Shown in pieces: positions 54,788-63,375 of a stretch of 64,000 nucleotides of DNA. How positions within the stretch are numbered: the stretch's first letter is position 1; each line of letters starts with the position of its first letter. Below the pieces are notes generated by a model. The model searched no databases. It had not been told where the DNA came from and worked only from the letters and a program-made list of their open reading frames with translations. Source of the DNA: Kitasatospora kifunensis (GTDB lineage: Bacteria; Actinomycetota; Actinomycetes; Streptomycetales; Streptomycetaceae). Made by a program: the position numbers and the translations under genes. The DNA is taken from contig NZ_JACHJV010000001.1 in assembly GCF_014203855.1 (NCBI RefSeq), positions 1,054,001 through 1,118,000 on the forward strand. The letters are read 5' to 3'.

Positions 54788-55528
54788 TCAAGCCGACTGC
54801 AGCAACCGGTGCAGCGGTCCCAGGTCGTACAGGACGAGCCCGCCACCAGCCGTAGCCTGCACCCAGCCCGCGGTTCGCCACGGTGCGAGAGCCTGAACCA
54901 CGGTGTTGCGTGAGGCCCCGATCAGTTGCGCTAGTTCATCCTGGGTGAGTCGGAGCACGACCGGCGTCGCAAGCTGCTGCCCCGAAGGTGCCGCCAGACG
55001 TAAAAGCGCTGACGCGAGCCGGACTGGTACCGGTGCGGTAGCCAACTCCTGACGAATCTCCTCACTCTCGCGAACACGCCCCACCGCATGCCGCAGCAGA
55101 GCCAGTGTCAGGTGGTGATCCGCCACGAAACGATGGAAGTCGGTCGCCGGGACAGTGTGAAGTCGACAGGGCTCGACAGCGAGGACGCTGGCGCTGCGGA
55201 CACCGTCGTCGAATACGGCAAGTTCACCGAAGAGCTCTCCCGCACCGCGTACTGCGAGGAGAGTCCGCCTGCCGCGGCCATCGCGACGCGTGATGGCCGC
55301 AGAGCCGGAGGTCATGACAAGCACATGGGTGCCAGGGTCTCCCTGACGGAGTAGCAGGCTGCGGGTCGGACGGCCACGCTCAGGTGCGAGGCCACACAGT
55401 GCCGCCCACAAAGCCTCTCCGAGAAGCACACGGTGGGATTGGTACAAGAGACTCCCCCAAAGATCGTGATCGGTGGCCGAGCATTCAGGCCAGCGGGCTG
55501 GCCGCAGCAGCAGCCGCAGCAACGGCAC
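54788..55528 (-). CDS. Crp/Fnr-family cyclic-nucleotide regulator
   Basis: 246 residues. The cNMP-binding beta-barrel is clear (SLLLRQGDPGTHVLVM, ITRRDGRGRRTLLAVRGAGELFGELAVFDDGVRSASVLA, with the GELA phosphate-binding turn). It is followed by the dimer helix and a Crp-type winged HTH (LTQDELAQLIGASRNTVVQAL). It is a plausible receptor for the nucleotide made by the next gene, switching transcription of the operon or of effector genes. GTG start at 55528 overlaps the effector gene by 44 bp; a slightly later start is possible. Confidence 0.88.
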   Translation of the reverse strand: MPLLRLLLRPARWPECSATDHDLWGSLLYQSHRVLLGEALWAALCGLAPERGRPTRSLLLRQGDPGTHVLVMTSGSAAITRRDGRGRRTLLAVRGAGELFGELAVFDDGVRSASVLAVEPCRLHTVPATDFHRFVADHHLTLALLRHAVGRVRESEEIRQELATAPVPVRLASALLRLAAPSGQQLATPVVLRLTQDELAQLIGASRNTVVQALAPWRTAGWVQATAGGGLVLYDLGPLHRLLQSA

Positions 55529-56030
55529 CGCAGAGCAGGCCCAGATACATCAGGCTCGTGACATGCCGCAGCAGGACGAACTTCTGCTCGGCAAGACGTG
55601 AGAGTTCCGCGATCCGGCAGCTGTCCGCGCGCAGCAGGTCCTCAGCGGAAAGCCTGCGGAACGTGTCCAGGACCTCTGCGGGAGTGGCGTCGGAGAAGTC
55701 AAGGAAGGCGAGCGAGTAAGGCCGATGGAACGGGCGCAGGCGAGGACGCAGGACCGCAGTGGCCAGCGCGGTGGAAAGAATGAGGACGCTGCCGGCGACC
55801 CCCAGAGCAACCGTGGCCGCCAATGGCAGAGACGACCGGGCGCTGACGACGGCCGCGACCGTCGCAAGGGCTGCCAGACTGGTGGCGCAACAAGCGCCTG
55901 CCTTGCTGTCAGCACGCCGGATCTCACTGAAGATCTCTTCACCCAGGGCGTGCAGGCGGGCATCCAGCGGGACGGCACTGGACTGGGCGGTGTCAGGGAC
56001 CAGTGTTCGGCGATACTGCGGTCGGCACAT
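55485..56030 (-). CDS. Pycsar-effector-like transmembrane protein (PycTM/DUF5706-like)
   Basis: 181 residues. EIFSEIRRADSKAGACCAT has the R-A-D-S/T-K-A signature that opens the PycTM fold. Two hydrophobic helices follow (LAALATVAAVVSARS..., ATVALGVAGSVLILSTALA), then a soluble linker, RIAELSRLAEQKFVLLRHV, and a final hydrophobic helix. In Pycsar systems such proteins sense cCMP or cUMP and damage the membrane. Start ATG 56030 has GAGGGGGA just upstream. It is the first gene of the operon, ahead of the Crp and cyclase genes. Confidence 0.82.
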   Translation of the reverse strand: MCRPQYRRTLVPDTAQSSAVPLDARLHALGEEIFSEIRRADSKAGACCATSLAALATVAAVVSARSSLPLAATVALGVAGSVLILSTALATAVLRPRLRPFHRPYSLAFLDFSDATPAEVLDTFRRLSAEDLLRADSCRIAELSRLAEQKFVLLRHVTSLMYLGLLCGAVAAAAAAASPLA

Positions 56031-56658
56031 GTGTTCCCCCTCAATCAGAGGTCGGTTGGAACCCGGTGGATGAGCCTCAGAATCGCCGCGTGGAGGACTA
56101 GTGCGCTGCCCAGGACAGGGCAACGCGATGGAGATACCGCCCACAGGCGTAGCGGCAAGGTGGGGACAGCCAGCCGGCCTGGTACGCAGCGCAGTACTAC
56201 TACCGAAAGGCGCTACCTGCACAAAGAGTTGACATAGATAACCGAACGCTCCGGACGGAAATCGACACTATCCGCGAGATTGCGTGTCGGCAAGGAGAAT
56301 GGCACAGTACACCGGTTTGTCAGAATTGTCCCCTCCTGCCACCTGTCGACACAGCCGTACACAGAGTGACTCCCCCAGAGCGAAGCCAGCGATTGGCCAA
56401 CTGATTCGATAAGCATACTTCGTGGCGGCGCGGTCGACCCCGATACCGAATCGACTGAGCAAGGAGCAGACCATCGAGGACCGTCTCAAAAGAATGAGGC
56501 CGTGCGCCCTATAGTCCAGGCAACCTCCGGGGCCAATCCAAAACGACGCGTCGAACGCCATCAATTTTCGTAAAGCGTGAAGTCAACGAGATTGCTGGAA
56601 GCTGGCAATATCCGAGCCGAAGGCAGCTACCAGGGAGCCGCCTCTCGCACCCAAGTTT
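56031..56658. promoter_or_regulatory. Gene-free, more AT-rich region upstream of the cyclase operon
   Basis: About 630 bp with visibly lower GC than the rest of the window and no supported gene. It must contain the operon promoter, possibly with a site for the operon's own Crp-type regulator, but I do not see a clear TGTGA-type palindrome. Confidence 0.45.
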
Positions 56659-56724
56659 ATGCAATCCATGAATAGCCTACCCAAGGCATCACCGCGGACT
56701 ACGATCGACCGCCCGAAAACGTTC

Positions 56725-56809
56725 GCCAGGCGAGGCAACACAAGTGATCATCCTGCCGCAACTACCAAACACTCCCTTGAGCTGTGTGGATGGTATTTCT
56801 CGGCAGGCG
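56725..56809 (-). mobile_element. Relic of the left end of the same IS family
   Basis: 85 bp match 49899-49982 (start-codon region and upstream part of the transposase in the IS) at about 71 positions, including the exact run AGTGATCATCCTGCCGCAAC. No transposase body follows. It is a solo end left after deletion, in the same orientation as the IS. Confidence 0.75.
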
Positions 56810-56811
56810 CA

Positions 56812-56931
56812 ACGCTGGTCGCTGTTCGCGACTCCAAGCGGCCTGAGCAGATTCCTCTGGTCTACACCCGCGACGAGATCAAGGCCATGATCCTCGGCGC
56901 GAAGGCCAGCGCCTTCAACCACTTGGTCTGA
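56812..56931 (+). pseudogene. C-terminal fragment of a DUF397 gene
   Basis: LVAVRDSKRPEQIPLVYTRDEI...GAKASAF matches the second half of DUF397 (VxVRDSK, LxFTxxEW, GAxxGEF). The first half is missing and is replaced directly by the IS relic, so the element probably inserted into or deleted this gene. Confidence 0.65.
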
Positions 56932-57047
56932 CAGTAACGCCACCGTCCTCGCAGAGACTGCCTCTGCGATCAACGAAGTCCAAGCCTCCGCGCCCGCTGG
57001 CCCAACACTGTCGGCACGGATACGGATCCTGTTGGATCGGAAGGTGA

Positions 57048-59402
57048 TCAGAGTGCGAGAAGCAGTCGGACTCGCTTTACATCCGAATCGTCCGGGCCGT
57101 AGAGGCGCACGCAGTCGGCAAGGTTCTGGCTCAGCAGAAGCTGCGCCTCGTCCAGGTTGCCGGCGGCTGCGAGCCGCTCGGCGAGCAGGACCCGGGCCTT
57201 GACCGCGAGGGGGTGGTCTTCTCCCAGTAGCCTCTCGCGTCCTTCGACGGCCTCGCGCATCAACCGGACGGCTTCCTCGTGGCTGCCGCTGAGCATGAGT
57301 GCCCAGCTGAGCACGAGTTTCGCCGAGTAGACCAACGGGTGCTCGGGGCCCAGGACGCGGATGCGTCCGTCCAACGCCCGCTGGGCTGCCGCTACCGCGT
57401 CCTGGGGGCTGCCGGCGTGGAGCAGCCCGTACGCGTAGTTGCTGTACGCGATCCCGGTGACCGGGTGGTCGGGACCCAGGAGGCGCTCGCAGTCGGCCAC
57501 CGTCTCGGGACCGGTGCGCAGGAATTCTTCCAGTTCCCCGGCCTGGGCCAGAATTTCCAGGATCAGGGCACGGCTACGGAGCGTCTCCGGGTGCTCCTCG
57601 CCGAGAGCATGCTGCTGGCCCACGATCGCCCGCTGCAGGTAGGCCAGGCTCTCGGGGTACCGGCTGAGTAGGAACAGCGGGATCGCCAGTGCGGCACTCG
57701 TCAACAAGGTGTCCGGGTGGTCGGGTCCAAGGACACGCTCCCGATCGGTGAGGACCGTGCGCAGCAGGTCCTCGGCCTCCTGGATCCGGCCCAGGCGCCG
57801 TAGTGCGTCGCCGGCTTGGTGGCGGGCGGCCAGCGTGTCTGGGTGGTCCGGTCCTTGGAGGCGTTGTGCGGTCTCGGCGGCTGCCTTGGCGAGGGCCAGT
57901 GCCGCCTCGTAGTCGCCGGCCTCGTAGATCTGTGCGGCCACGCGTACCGCCAGCCGCGTTACCTCGGATGCGGTCTCGGGTGTCGCACGACGTAGCAGTG
58001 CGGTGGCGTGTGGGGCGAGCAGGCGCAGGCGCTCCTTGCCGGCGCCGGGTGAGGTCTCGTCCGGCAGGGCGGAGTTGAGCAAGTGGATCGCCGCTTCCAT
58101 CAACCTCTGTTGCTGCTGGGGCGGCGTGGCGGTGGCCACGCTGTCGAGCAGGACGCCGTGGGACTGGATACAGCGAGTGGGCTGGGCACCTTCTCCCCCA
58201 GGAACCTCGATGAGGCTGGACAGGGAGTGGTCCAGGAGGGCGCGTAGGGCCGGTTCAAGTTGAGTGCTGTCAAGGGCGGGATCTGCATGGTCGAGGCTGG
58301 TGTCGTCCACGGCGGTGCGGGCCAGGACGGCGAGGGGCAGCGGCTCCGGCCCCCAGCAGGAAAGCAGTCGCAACAGGGTGGTGACCTGCGGGAGTCCGCG
58401 CTCGGCAAGGGCGTCCAGGGTGATCTGCCAGGTGCGGCTGACCAGTTGACGGTGTCCCCGCGTGGCGGTGCCTGGTGCGGCCCCTTGGTCGATGAGGTCG
58501 GTTGATTCCTCGTGCAGCCGCTCGTCGTACTCGCTCATCGTCCATGACTCCAGGAGTTGGTGGGCCAGGTAGGAGCCGGCCAGGGTGAGGGCCAGCGGCA
58601 GGCAGCCGAGGGTGCGCGCGACCTGTTCGGCCTCGCGGTGGCTGCCGGCGTCCGGTGCGAAGTCGCACAGCACCTGGGCCGCGTCTTCGAGTGGCAGAAC
58701 GTCGATCTTGTGGCGCACAGCCGAGCGCCACAGTGGCGAGGTGGCATGCCGCGAGGTCACCAGGACCGTGCCCATAGGGCTCGCGCGCAGCCACCCGCCC
58801 TCGTCCAGGATCGCGGGGTCGTCGGCGTTGTCGATGACCAGCAACCACGGTTGCGCGGAGTGGTCGAGGTAGTGCCAGACCAGGTCGGCGGCGGCCCGCT
58901 GCCCGCTGTGGGCGGCGACGAGCTCGCCCGTCTCGGCTCCGCGATCCGCCGCGACGGCCAGCATCCCGGCGCGCAGGGTCATCCGGTCGGAGGCGTTGAC
59001 CCACAGACCGATCCGGCCGTTGCCGACCGACTCCTGGAAGAGCGTGTAGGCCACCGCCGTCTTTCCGCTGCCGCCCATCCCGTGCAGGAGGTGGATATCG
59101 CCATCACCGCCCACGCGAGGCAGACGCAATTCGCGCATCAGGTCGTGCCGATCGCGCAGGACGCGGGGCGGGCGCTCGGCCAGCGGTACGCGCACGGTGT
59201 CGGGTCCGGGCCAGCGCACCGGCGCACCGATGCTGGCTGGGCCCACCGGCAACCGGGTCAGCGGCTCGGGAGATGCGTAGTAATGGTGGTGCTCGGTGAT
59301 GAGCTGGTCCCCGACCGCTTGGTACACCCGTCCCTGGCCGGACGCCTCACCCTCGATGCGGGGTCCGCTGGCGCCGCGCTCGCCCTCGATGCCCTGGCTC
59401 AT
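57048..59402 (-). CDS. NB-ARC/TPR signalling ATPase (STAND)
   Basis: 784 residues. A short N-terminal tag SGQGRVYQAVGDQLITEHHH (21-40) precedes an NB-ARC domain: Walker A HGMGGSGKT (107-115) and Walker B WLLVIDNADD. A helical winged region follows. From about residue 470 there are kinesin-light-chain-type TPRs, each with a GPDHPDTL-like loop. No effector domain is fused. ATGA overlap with the small upstream gene. Such NTPases are common in actinobacterial conflict or signalling systems; the trigger is unknown. Confidence 0.88.
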   Translation of the reverse strand: MSQGIEGERGASGPRIEGEASGQGRVYQAVGDQLITEHHHYYASPEPLTRLPVGPASIGAPVRWPGPDTVRVPLAERPPRVLRDRHDLMRELRLPRVGGDGDIHLLHGMGGSGKTAVAYTLFQESVGNGRIGLWVNASDRMTLRAGMLAVAADRGAETGELVAAHSGQRAAADLVWHYLDHSAQPWLLVIDNADDPAILDEGGWLRASPMGTVLVTSRHATSPLWRSAVRHKIDVLPLEDAAQVLCDFAPDAGSHREAEQVARTLGCLPLALTLAGSYLAHQLLESWTMSEYDERLHEESTDLIDQGAAPGTATRGHRQLVSRTWQITLDALAERGLPQVTTLLRLLSCWGPEPLPLAVLARTAVDDTSLDHADPALDSTQLEPALRALLDHSLSSLIEVPGGEGAQPTRCIQSHGVLLDSVATATPPQQQQRLMEAAIHLLNSALPDETSPGAGKERLRLLAPHATALLRRATPETASEVTRLAVRVAAQIYEAGDYEAALALAKAAAETAQRLQGPDHPDTLAARHQAGDALRRLGRIQEAEDLLRTVLTDRERVLGPDHPDTLLTSAALAIPLFLLSRYPESLAYLQRAIVGQQHALGEEHPETLRSRALILEILAQAGELEEFLRTGPETVADCERLLGPDHPVTGIAYSNYAYGLLHAGSPQDAVAAAQRALDGRIRVLGPEHPLVYSAKLVLSWALMLSGSHEEAVRLMREAVEGRERLLGEDHPLAVKARVLLAERLAAAGNLDEAQLLLSQNLADCVRLYGPDDSDVKRVRLLLAL

Positions 59403-59818
59403 CCCTCGGTGATGTGCTGGTCGCGCCCGGCCTGATAGACCCGGCCGTGCCCGGACGCCTTCGCGTGCATGCGTACCCCACCCGCTGCGGGCTGGTCAGC
59501 AGTTGACGGGGCGAACTCTTCCAGGAAGCGGCGCAGTTCCTCTGCCAGTCCCGGCTCGGCTACCAGCAATCGCCGCAGTCGGCTCTGCCATTCGGAGCTC
59601 AGCTCCTCTTCGCTCTGCTCGTCTCCGGCCGCTCGGGCGGCGATGAGTTCCTCCCGTGTGGCGTCGAGCTGGTCAGCCAGCTGGTCGGCGCGTTCGGGGT
59701 GAGCGCGTCGCCACAGCGCCACGAGTCCGTCACGAGCCCTGTTCCAGGTGTCCGTGGCCATCAGGGTGACCACGGTGGTTCCTGCCGTCCGCGCGAGGTC
59801 GACCACCTGCGGATCCAT
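59399..59818 (-). CDS. Small helical partner of the NB-ARC protein with shared tag
   Basis: 139 residues. A helical body (VVDLARTAGTTVVTLMATDT, then long Glu/Arg-rich helices) ends in ASGHGRVYQAGRDQHITEG, nearly the same tag as at the N-terminus of the NB-ARC protein encoded next. Start ATG 59818 chosen; a GTG 12 bp earlier overlaps the G-rich ribosome site. The first helix is moderately hydrophobic. It probably forms a complex with the NB-ARC protein through the tag strand; this is inference. Confidence 0.75.
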   Translation of the reverse strand: MDPQVVDLARTAGTTVVTLMATDTWNRARDGLVALWRRAHPERADQLADQLDATREELIAARAAGDEQSEEELSSEWQSRLRRLLVAEPGLAEELRRFLEEFAPSTADQPAAGGVRMHAKASGHGRVYQAGRDQHITEG

Positions 59819-60027
59819 CCGTCCCCCCACCTCTGCTCACGGTCCGTGGCAAGGCTACGACCAGGTGCCACCGGTCCACCAGGAAACCCGTCGACCTTGG
59901 CCGAATCTGACGCGTACTCACTTGGGGCCTCGGAAGGGGTTGCGCCATGGGCTGATCATTGGGTTGGGTGGCACCCGCTCCCCTTCCAGGGAAGCGATCT
60001 GCGATGCAACCGATTCGGGAGGCACGT

Positions 60028-60246
60028 ATGGCTAGTCCGGACTTCAGCGCCGCACGCTGGCGCAAGGCCAGCGGAAGCGGCGACTCCGGCTGCGTTGAAG
60101 TGGCCTATCAGGAGGGCTGGATCGGCGTGCGCGATACGAAGAACAAGGGGGCAGGCCCGGTGCTCGCGTTCACCGAGCACGAGTGGCTGACCTTCCTCGA
60201 CGGCGCGCACCACGGTGAGTTCACGCTGGACCAGCTCGCAGACTGA
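60028..60246 (+). CDS. DUF397 protein
   Basis: 72 residues with the complete family pattern: WRKASGSGDSGCVEVA, then IGVRDTKNKGAGPVLAFTEHEW and GAHHGEF. GGGAGG lies upstream of the ATG. DUF397 genes usually sit beside an XRE-type helix-turn-helix gene; none is present here, and an MFS gene follows after 23 bp instead. Confidence 0.9.
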   Translation: MASPDFSAARWRKASGSGDSGCVEVAYQEGWIGVRDTKNKGAGPVLAFTEHEWLTFLDGAHHGEFTLDQLAD

Positions 60247-60269
60247 CCGCAGATCCAGGAGGGCCGTAC

Positions 60270-61478
60270 ATGACGCGAGTAGAGGAACTGCGCCGCACAC
60301 GCACACCGGGCGGAGTGGGGCCGCTGCTCGCGTCGACCGGGATCTCCGTGACCGGTGACGGCGCTTTCCTGGCTGCTGCGCCGCTGCTGGCCGCCTCGCT
60401 GACTCACAGCGCCTTCGAGGTCTCCACCGTCACTGCCGCGTTCTACGCACCCTGGCTCGTGGCAGGTCTGCCCGCCGGAGCCTTGGCGGACCGCTGGCCG
60501 CGGCGGCTGGTCATGGTAAGCGCAGACCTCGCCCGGGCCGGAGTGCTGGCCGTCCTGGCGCTCGCGGTGGCCACCGGTCACGCGAGCCTGCCGCTGCTGC
60601 TGGCGGCGATCCTGCTCGTGGGCATCGCGCAGTGCTTCTTCGACTCGTCCGCCCAGGCCGTCATCCCGACGCTGGTCGGCCGTGACAAGGAGGCGCTGGC
60701 GCGGACCAACGGCCGCTACTGGGCGATCGACACAGTCGGCCGGTCACTGGTCGGCCCACCGCTGGGGACGGCGACGTTCGCACTGAACAAGCTGCTGCCA
60801 TTCGCAGCAGACGCGTTCTCCTTCGCCGTCTCCGCCTTGTGCATCAGCCGGCTACCCCAGATGCCCGCGGCAAGCGAGCAGCACCAGGCAATGACCGCCG
60901 CGATCCGCGCCGGACTACGGCACCTTCGCCAGACCCGCGAGCTGCGCATCCTCGCCGCCAGCATGGCCACGTACAACTTCGCCTACAACGTCGGCTTCGC
61001 CACCTTCGTGCTCTACACGACCCGGGTCCTGCACGTGGCAGCCGCCGGGTACGGCCTCCTGCTCGCCACCGCCGCCGTGGGCGGCATGCTGGCCGGCTGG
61101 CGTGCCGCCCCGCTTACCCGCCGGCTTTCCTACCGCCAGGTCATGGCCATCGCCAGCCTTACCCAAGGTCTCGTGTGGCTCGGCGTGACCCTGCTGCCGA
61201 ACATCTATGTCGCGGGCGCTCTCCTGATGTTCCTGGGCGCCGCCTCAACCCTCACCAGCGTCGCCGTCGGCTCCGCCCGGCAATCGCTGACACCGGACCA
61301 CCTACTGAGCCGAGTGGTCTCGGCGTTCCGCCTCTTCGGCATCGGCGCAGCTGCTCTGGGCGCCCTCACCGGCGGCGCCGCCGCAGGCGCAGCCGGTCTC
61401 CACGCTCCCCTCGGAATCTCCGCGATCCTCATGATCATCGCTGCGTCGATCACCTGGCCCTGGCGTCGGCAGCAGTAG
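60270..61478 (+). CDS. MFS transporter
   Basis: 402 residues with about 12 transmembrane helices. The MFS loop motif GALADRWPRRLVM lies between helices 2 and 3. The PF05977/MefA-type pattern (AQAVIPTLVGRDKEALARTNG, then RLPQMP in the central loop) suggests drug or siderophore efflux. ATG with AGGAGG upstream. The substrate is unknown. Confidence 0.9.
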   Translation: MTRVEELRRTRTPGGVGPLLASTGISVTGDGAFLAAAPLLAASLTHSAFEVSTVTAAFYAPWLVAGLPAGALADRWPRRLVMVSADLARAGVLAVLALAVATGHASLPLLLAAILLVGIAQCFFDSSAQAVIPTLVGRDKEALARTNGRYWAIDTVGRSLVGPPLGTATFALNKLLPFAADAFSFAVSALCISRLPQMPAASEQHQAMTAAIRAGLRHLRQTRELRILAASMATYNFAYNVGFATFVLYTTRVLHVAAAGYGLLLATAAVGGMLAGWRAAPLTRRLSYRQVMAIASLTQGLVWLGVTLLPNIYVAGALLMFLGAASTLTSVAVGSARQSLTPDHLLSRVVSAFRLFGIGAAALGALTGGAAAGAAGLHAPLGISAILMIIAASITWPWRRQQ

Positions 61479-61756
61479 GAGTCCTCCCAGGCTCAGGGAC
61501 CGTCCAAAAATTGCATGACCCGGCGGCACCGGCCTGCTCGGATCTGACACACTCCAGGTTAGCGTTAGGGCAGAAGTTCGCTCTTCAGGAGGCGGACGGG
61601 CGCCAGCGCTAGCCAGTCGGCGGTGCCATCACCGGTCTCATCGGCTGCTGCAAGCGCCGCCTCGGCGCCCCAGGTCATGAACAACCGCATCAACGCGGAG
61701 CTCGCCTGCTGACTGGGAGTCAGCAGGATGACGTTCGCCGGAGAGGCCGCCAGGAC
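61479..61756. other. Gap before the CRISPR array
   Basis: 278 bp. A minus-strand frame ending at 61565 (TPSQQASSALMRLF, then GDGTADWLALAPVRLLKSE) has protein-like composition but no start outside the array and no family I know; it may be the tail of a lost gene. No leader-like sequence is seen here. Confidence 0.4.
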
Positions 61757-63375
61757 GGAGCCATCCCCGCGTGCACGGGGAGCAGCCCCCATCGAGCTGC
61801 TTCTCGGTGTCGGTGGTGGGACCATCCCCCCGAGTGCGGGGAGCAGCTGATCCTGCCGACCGTCTACGCTTGCGCAGGGACCATCCCGCCAGTGCGGGGA
61901 TGGTCCTCAGCGATCCCACCGACCGATCCGCCCGGCCACCTGCTCCCCGCACTCGCGGGGATGGTCCCGGGCCCACGATCGGCTGGTTGTCTGTGTCGAG
62001 CTGTTCCCCGCCCACGCGGGGATGGCCCCTGACCGCAGCTGGCCCAGCAGCTGGTCGCGCTCTGCTCCTCGCGCCTGCGGGGTTGGTCCTCGCTGCAGGT
62101 CGAGTGCGAGGTTCAGCCCCCACCTGCCCCCGCACCTGCGGAGTTGCTCCCGTCAGGAACTTGGCGAGCACGGGCCAGGCGAACTGCTCCCCGCGCCTGC
62201 GGGATGGGTCCCCAGGGGGACGCGTGCCGGCGGTGCGCTGTTCTGCTCCCCGCGTGCACGGGGAGCAGTTCCGGCCGCGACCGTTCGAAGCCGCGAGGTG
62301 GGGACCATCCCCGCGTGCACGGGGAGCAGAACCTGCCCTGCGCCATGACGGCGTCGGCGATGGGACCATCCCCACGTGCACGGGGAACAGTGCTGCGGGG
62401 CGCTGACCGGATACGCCCACGAGGGACCATCCCCGCGTGCACGGGGAGCAGCACAACGTCGACTCCGAATCGGAGTTCCGCAAGGGACCATCCCCGCGTG
62501 CACGGGGAGCAGGAGAGCTGGGCGTTGAGGTCCGAGCAGGTGTCGGGACTATCCCCGCGTGCACGGGGAGCAGGAGACCGTGGTCGGGTTGAGGTAGCCC
62601 TGCCTGGGACCATCCCCGCGTACACGGGGAGCAGGCGATCTTCGAGAGCAACGTCGACCTCAACCTGGGACCATCCCCGCGTACACGGGGAGCAGGAGAC
62701 CGTGGTCGGGTTGAGGTAGCCCTGCCTGGGACCATCCCCGCGTGCACGGGGAACAGCACGCCGAAGACACCTTGACCTGGGCGGTGGCGGGACCATCCCC
62801 GCGTGCACGGGGAGCAGTTCACCGTCGTCGGCACGGGCGTCTTGGCGGCGGGACCATCCCCGCGTGCACGGGGAGCAGCAACGAGCTGATCGTGGAGGCG
62901 GTGGACAACGGGGGACCATCCCTGCGTGCACGGGGAGCAGTTGCCGAGCGCGTGCTCCTGGTCCATGGTGTTGGGACCATCCCCGCGTGCACGGGGAGCA
63001 GGAAGCCGGCGTCCGCGTATCCAGCGCCCGCGTGGGACCATCCCCGCGTGCACGGGGAGCAGTGCCTGCCCCAGTGGCAGCACTGGCACGAACAGGGACC
63101 ATCCCCGCGTGCACGGGGAGCAGATCCACGTCTACTACCCGTTCGCCGCCTACCAGGGACCATCCCCGCGTGCACGGGGAGCAGTTTGGGTCCGTAGTCT
63201 TCGTCATCGAGGAGGCGGGACCATCCCCGCGTGCACGGGGAGCAGCCATCAACTGCCACGAGCACATCCGGGCCCTGGGGCTGGCGGGACCATCCCCGCG
63301 TGCACGGGGAGCAGTGCCACAGCCCCCACGACGTCTGCCGGCCACCGGGACCATCCCCGCGTGCACGGGGAGCAG
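61757..63375 (-). CRISPR. Type I-E-like CRISPR array, about 27 repeats
   Basis: 29-bp repeats (+ strand begins GGGACCATCCCCGCG and ends CACGGGGAGCAG) with mostly 32-bp spacers and a 61-bp period. In the usual I-E sense (CTGCTCCCCG... to ...GGGGATGGTCCC) transcription is on the minus strand with the leader at the right. 18 near-identical repeats run from 62301 to 63375. The left, leader-distal part (61757-62268) has decayed repeats, five of which are reversed. Clear spacers show a recently working system, but no cas genes are in the window. Confidence 0.96.
61877..62268 (+). repeat. Inverted block inside the CRISPR array bounded by hybrid repeats
   Basis: Repeats at 61940, 62001, 62062, 62124 and 62184 read in the opposite direction to all others. 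The boundary repeat at 61877-61906 is made of two 5' halves (GGGACCATCCCGC...GCGGGGATGGTCC). The boundary at 62243-62268 is made of two 3' halves (CTGCTCCCC...GGGGAGCAG). This is the product expected from inversion between two repeats through their palindromic cores. Confidence 0.88.

Noticed and set aside
56268..56564. Small minus-strand frame upstream of the cyclase operon
   Set aside because: No ribosome site, no family features, and it lies in the AT-richer regulatory gap.
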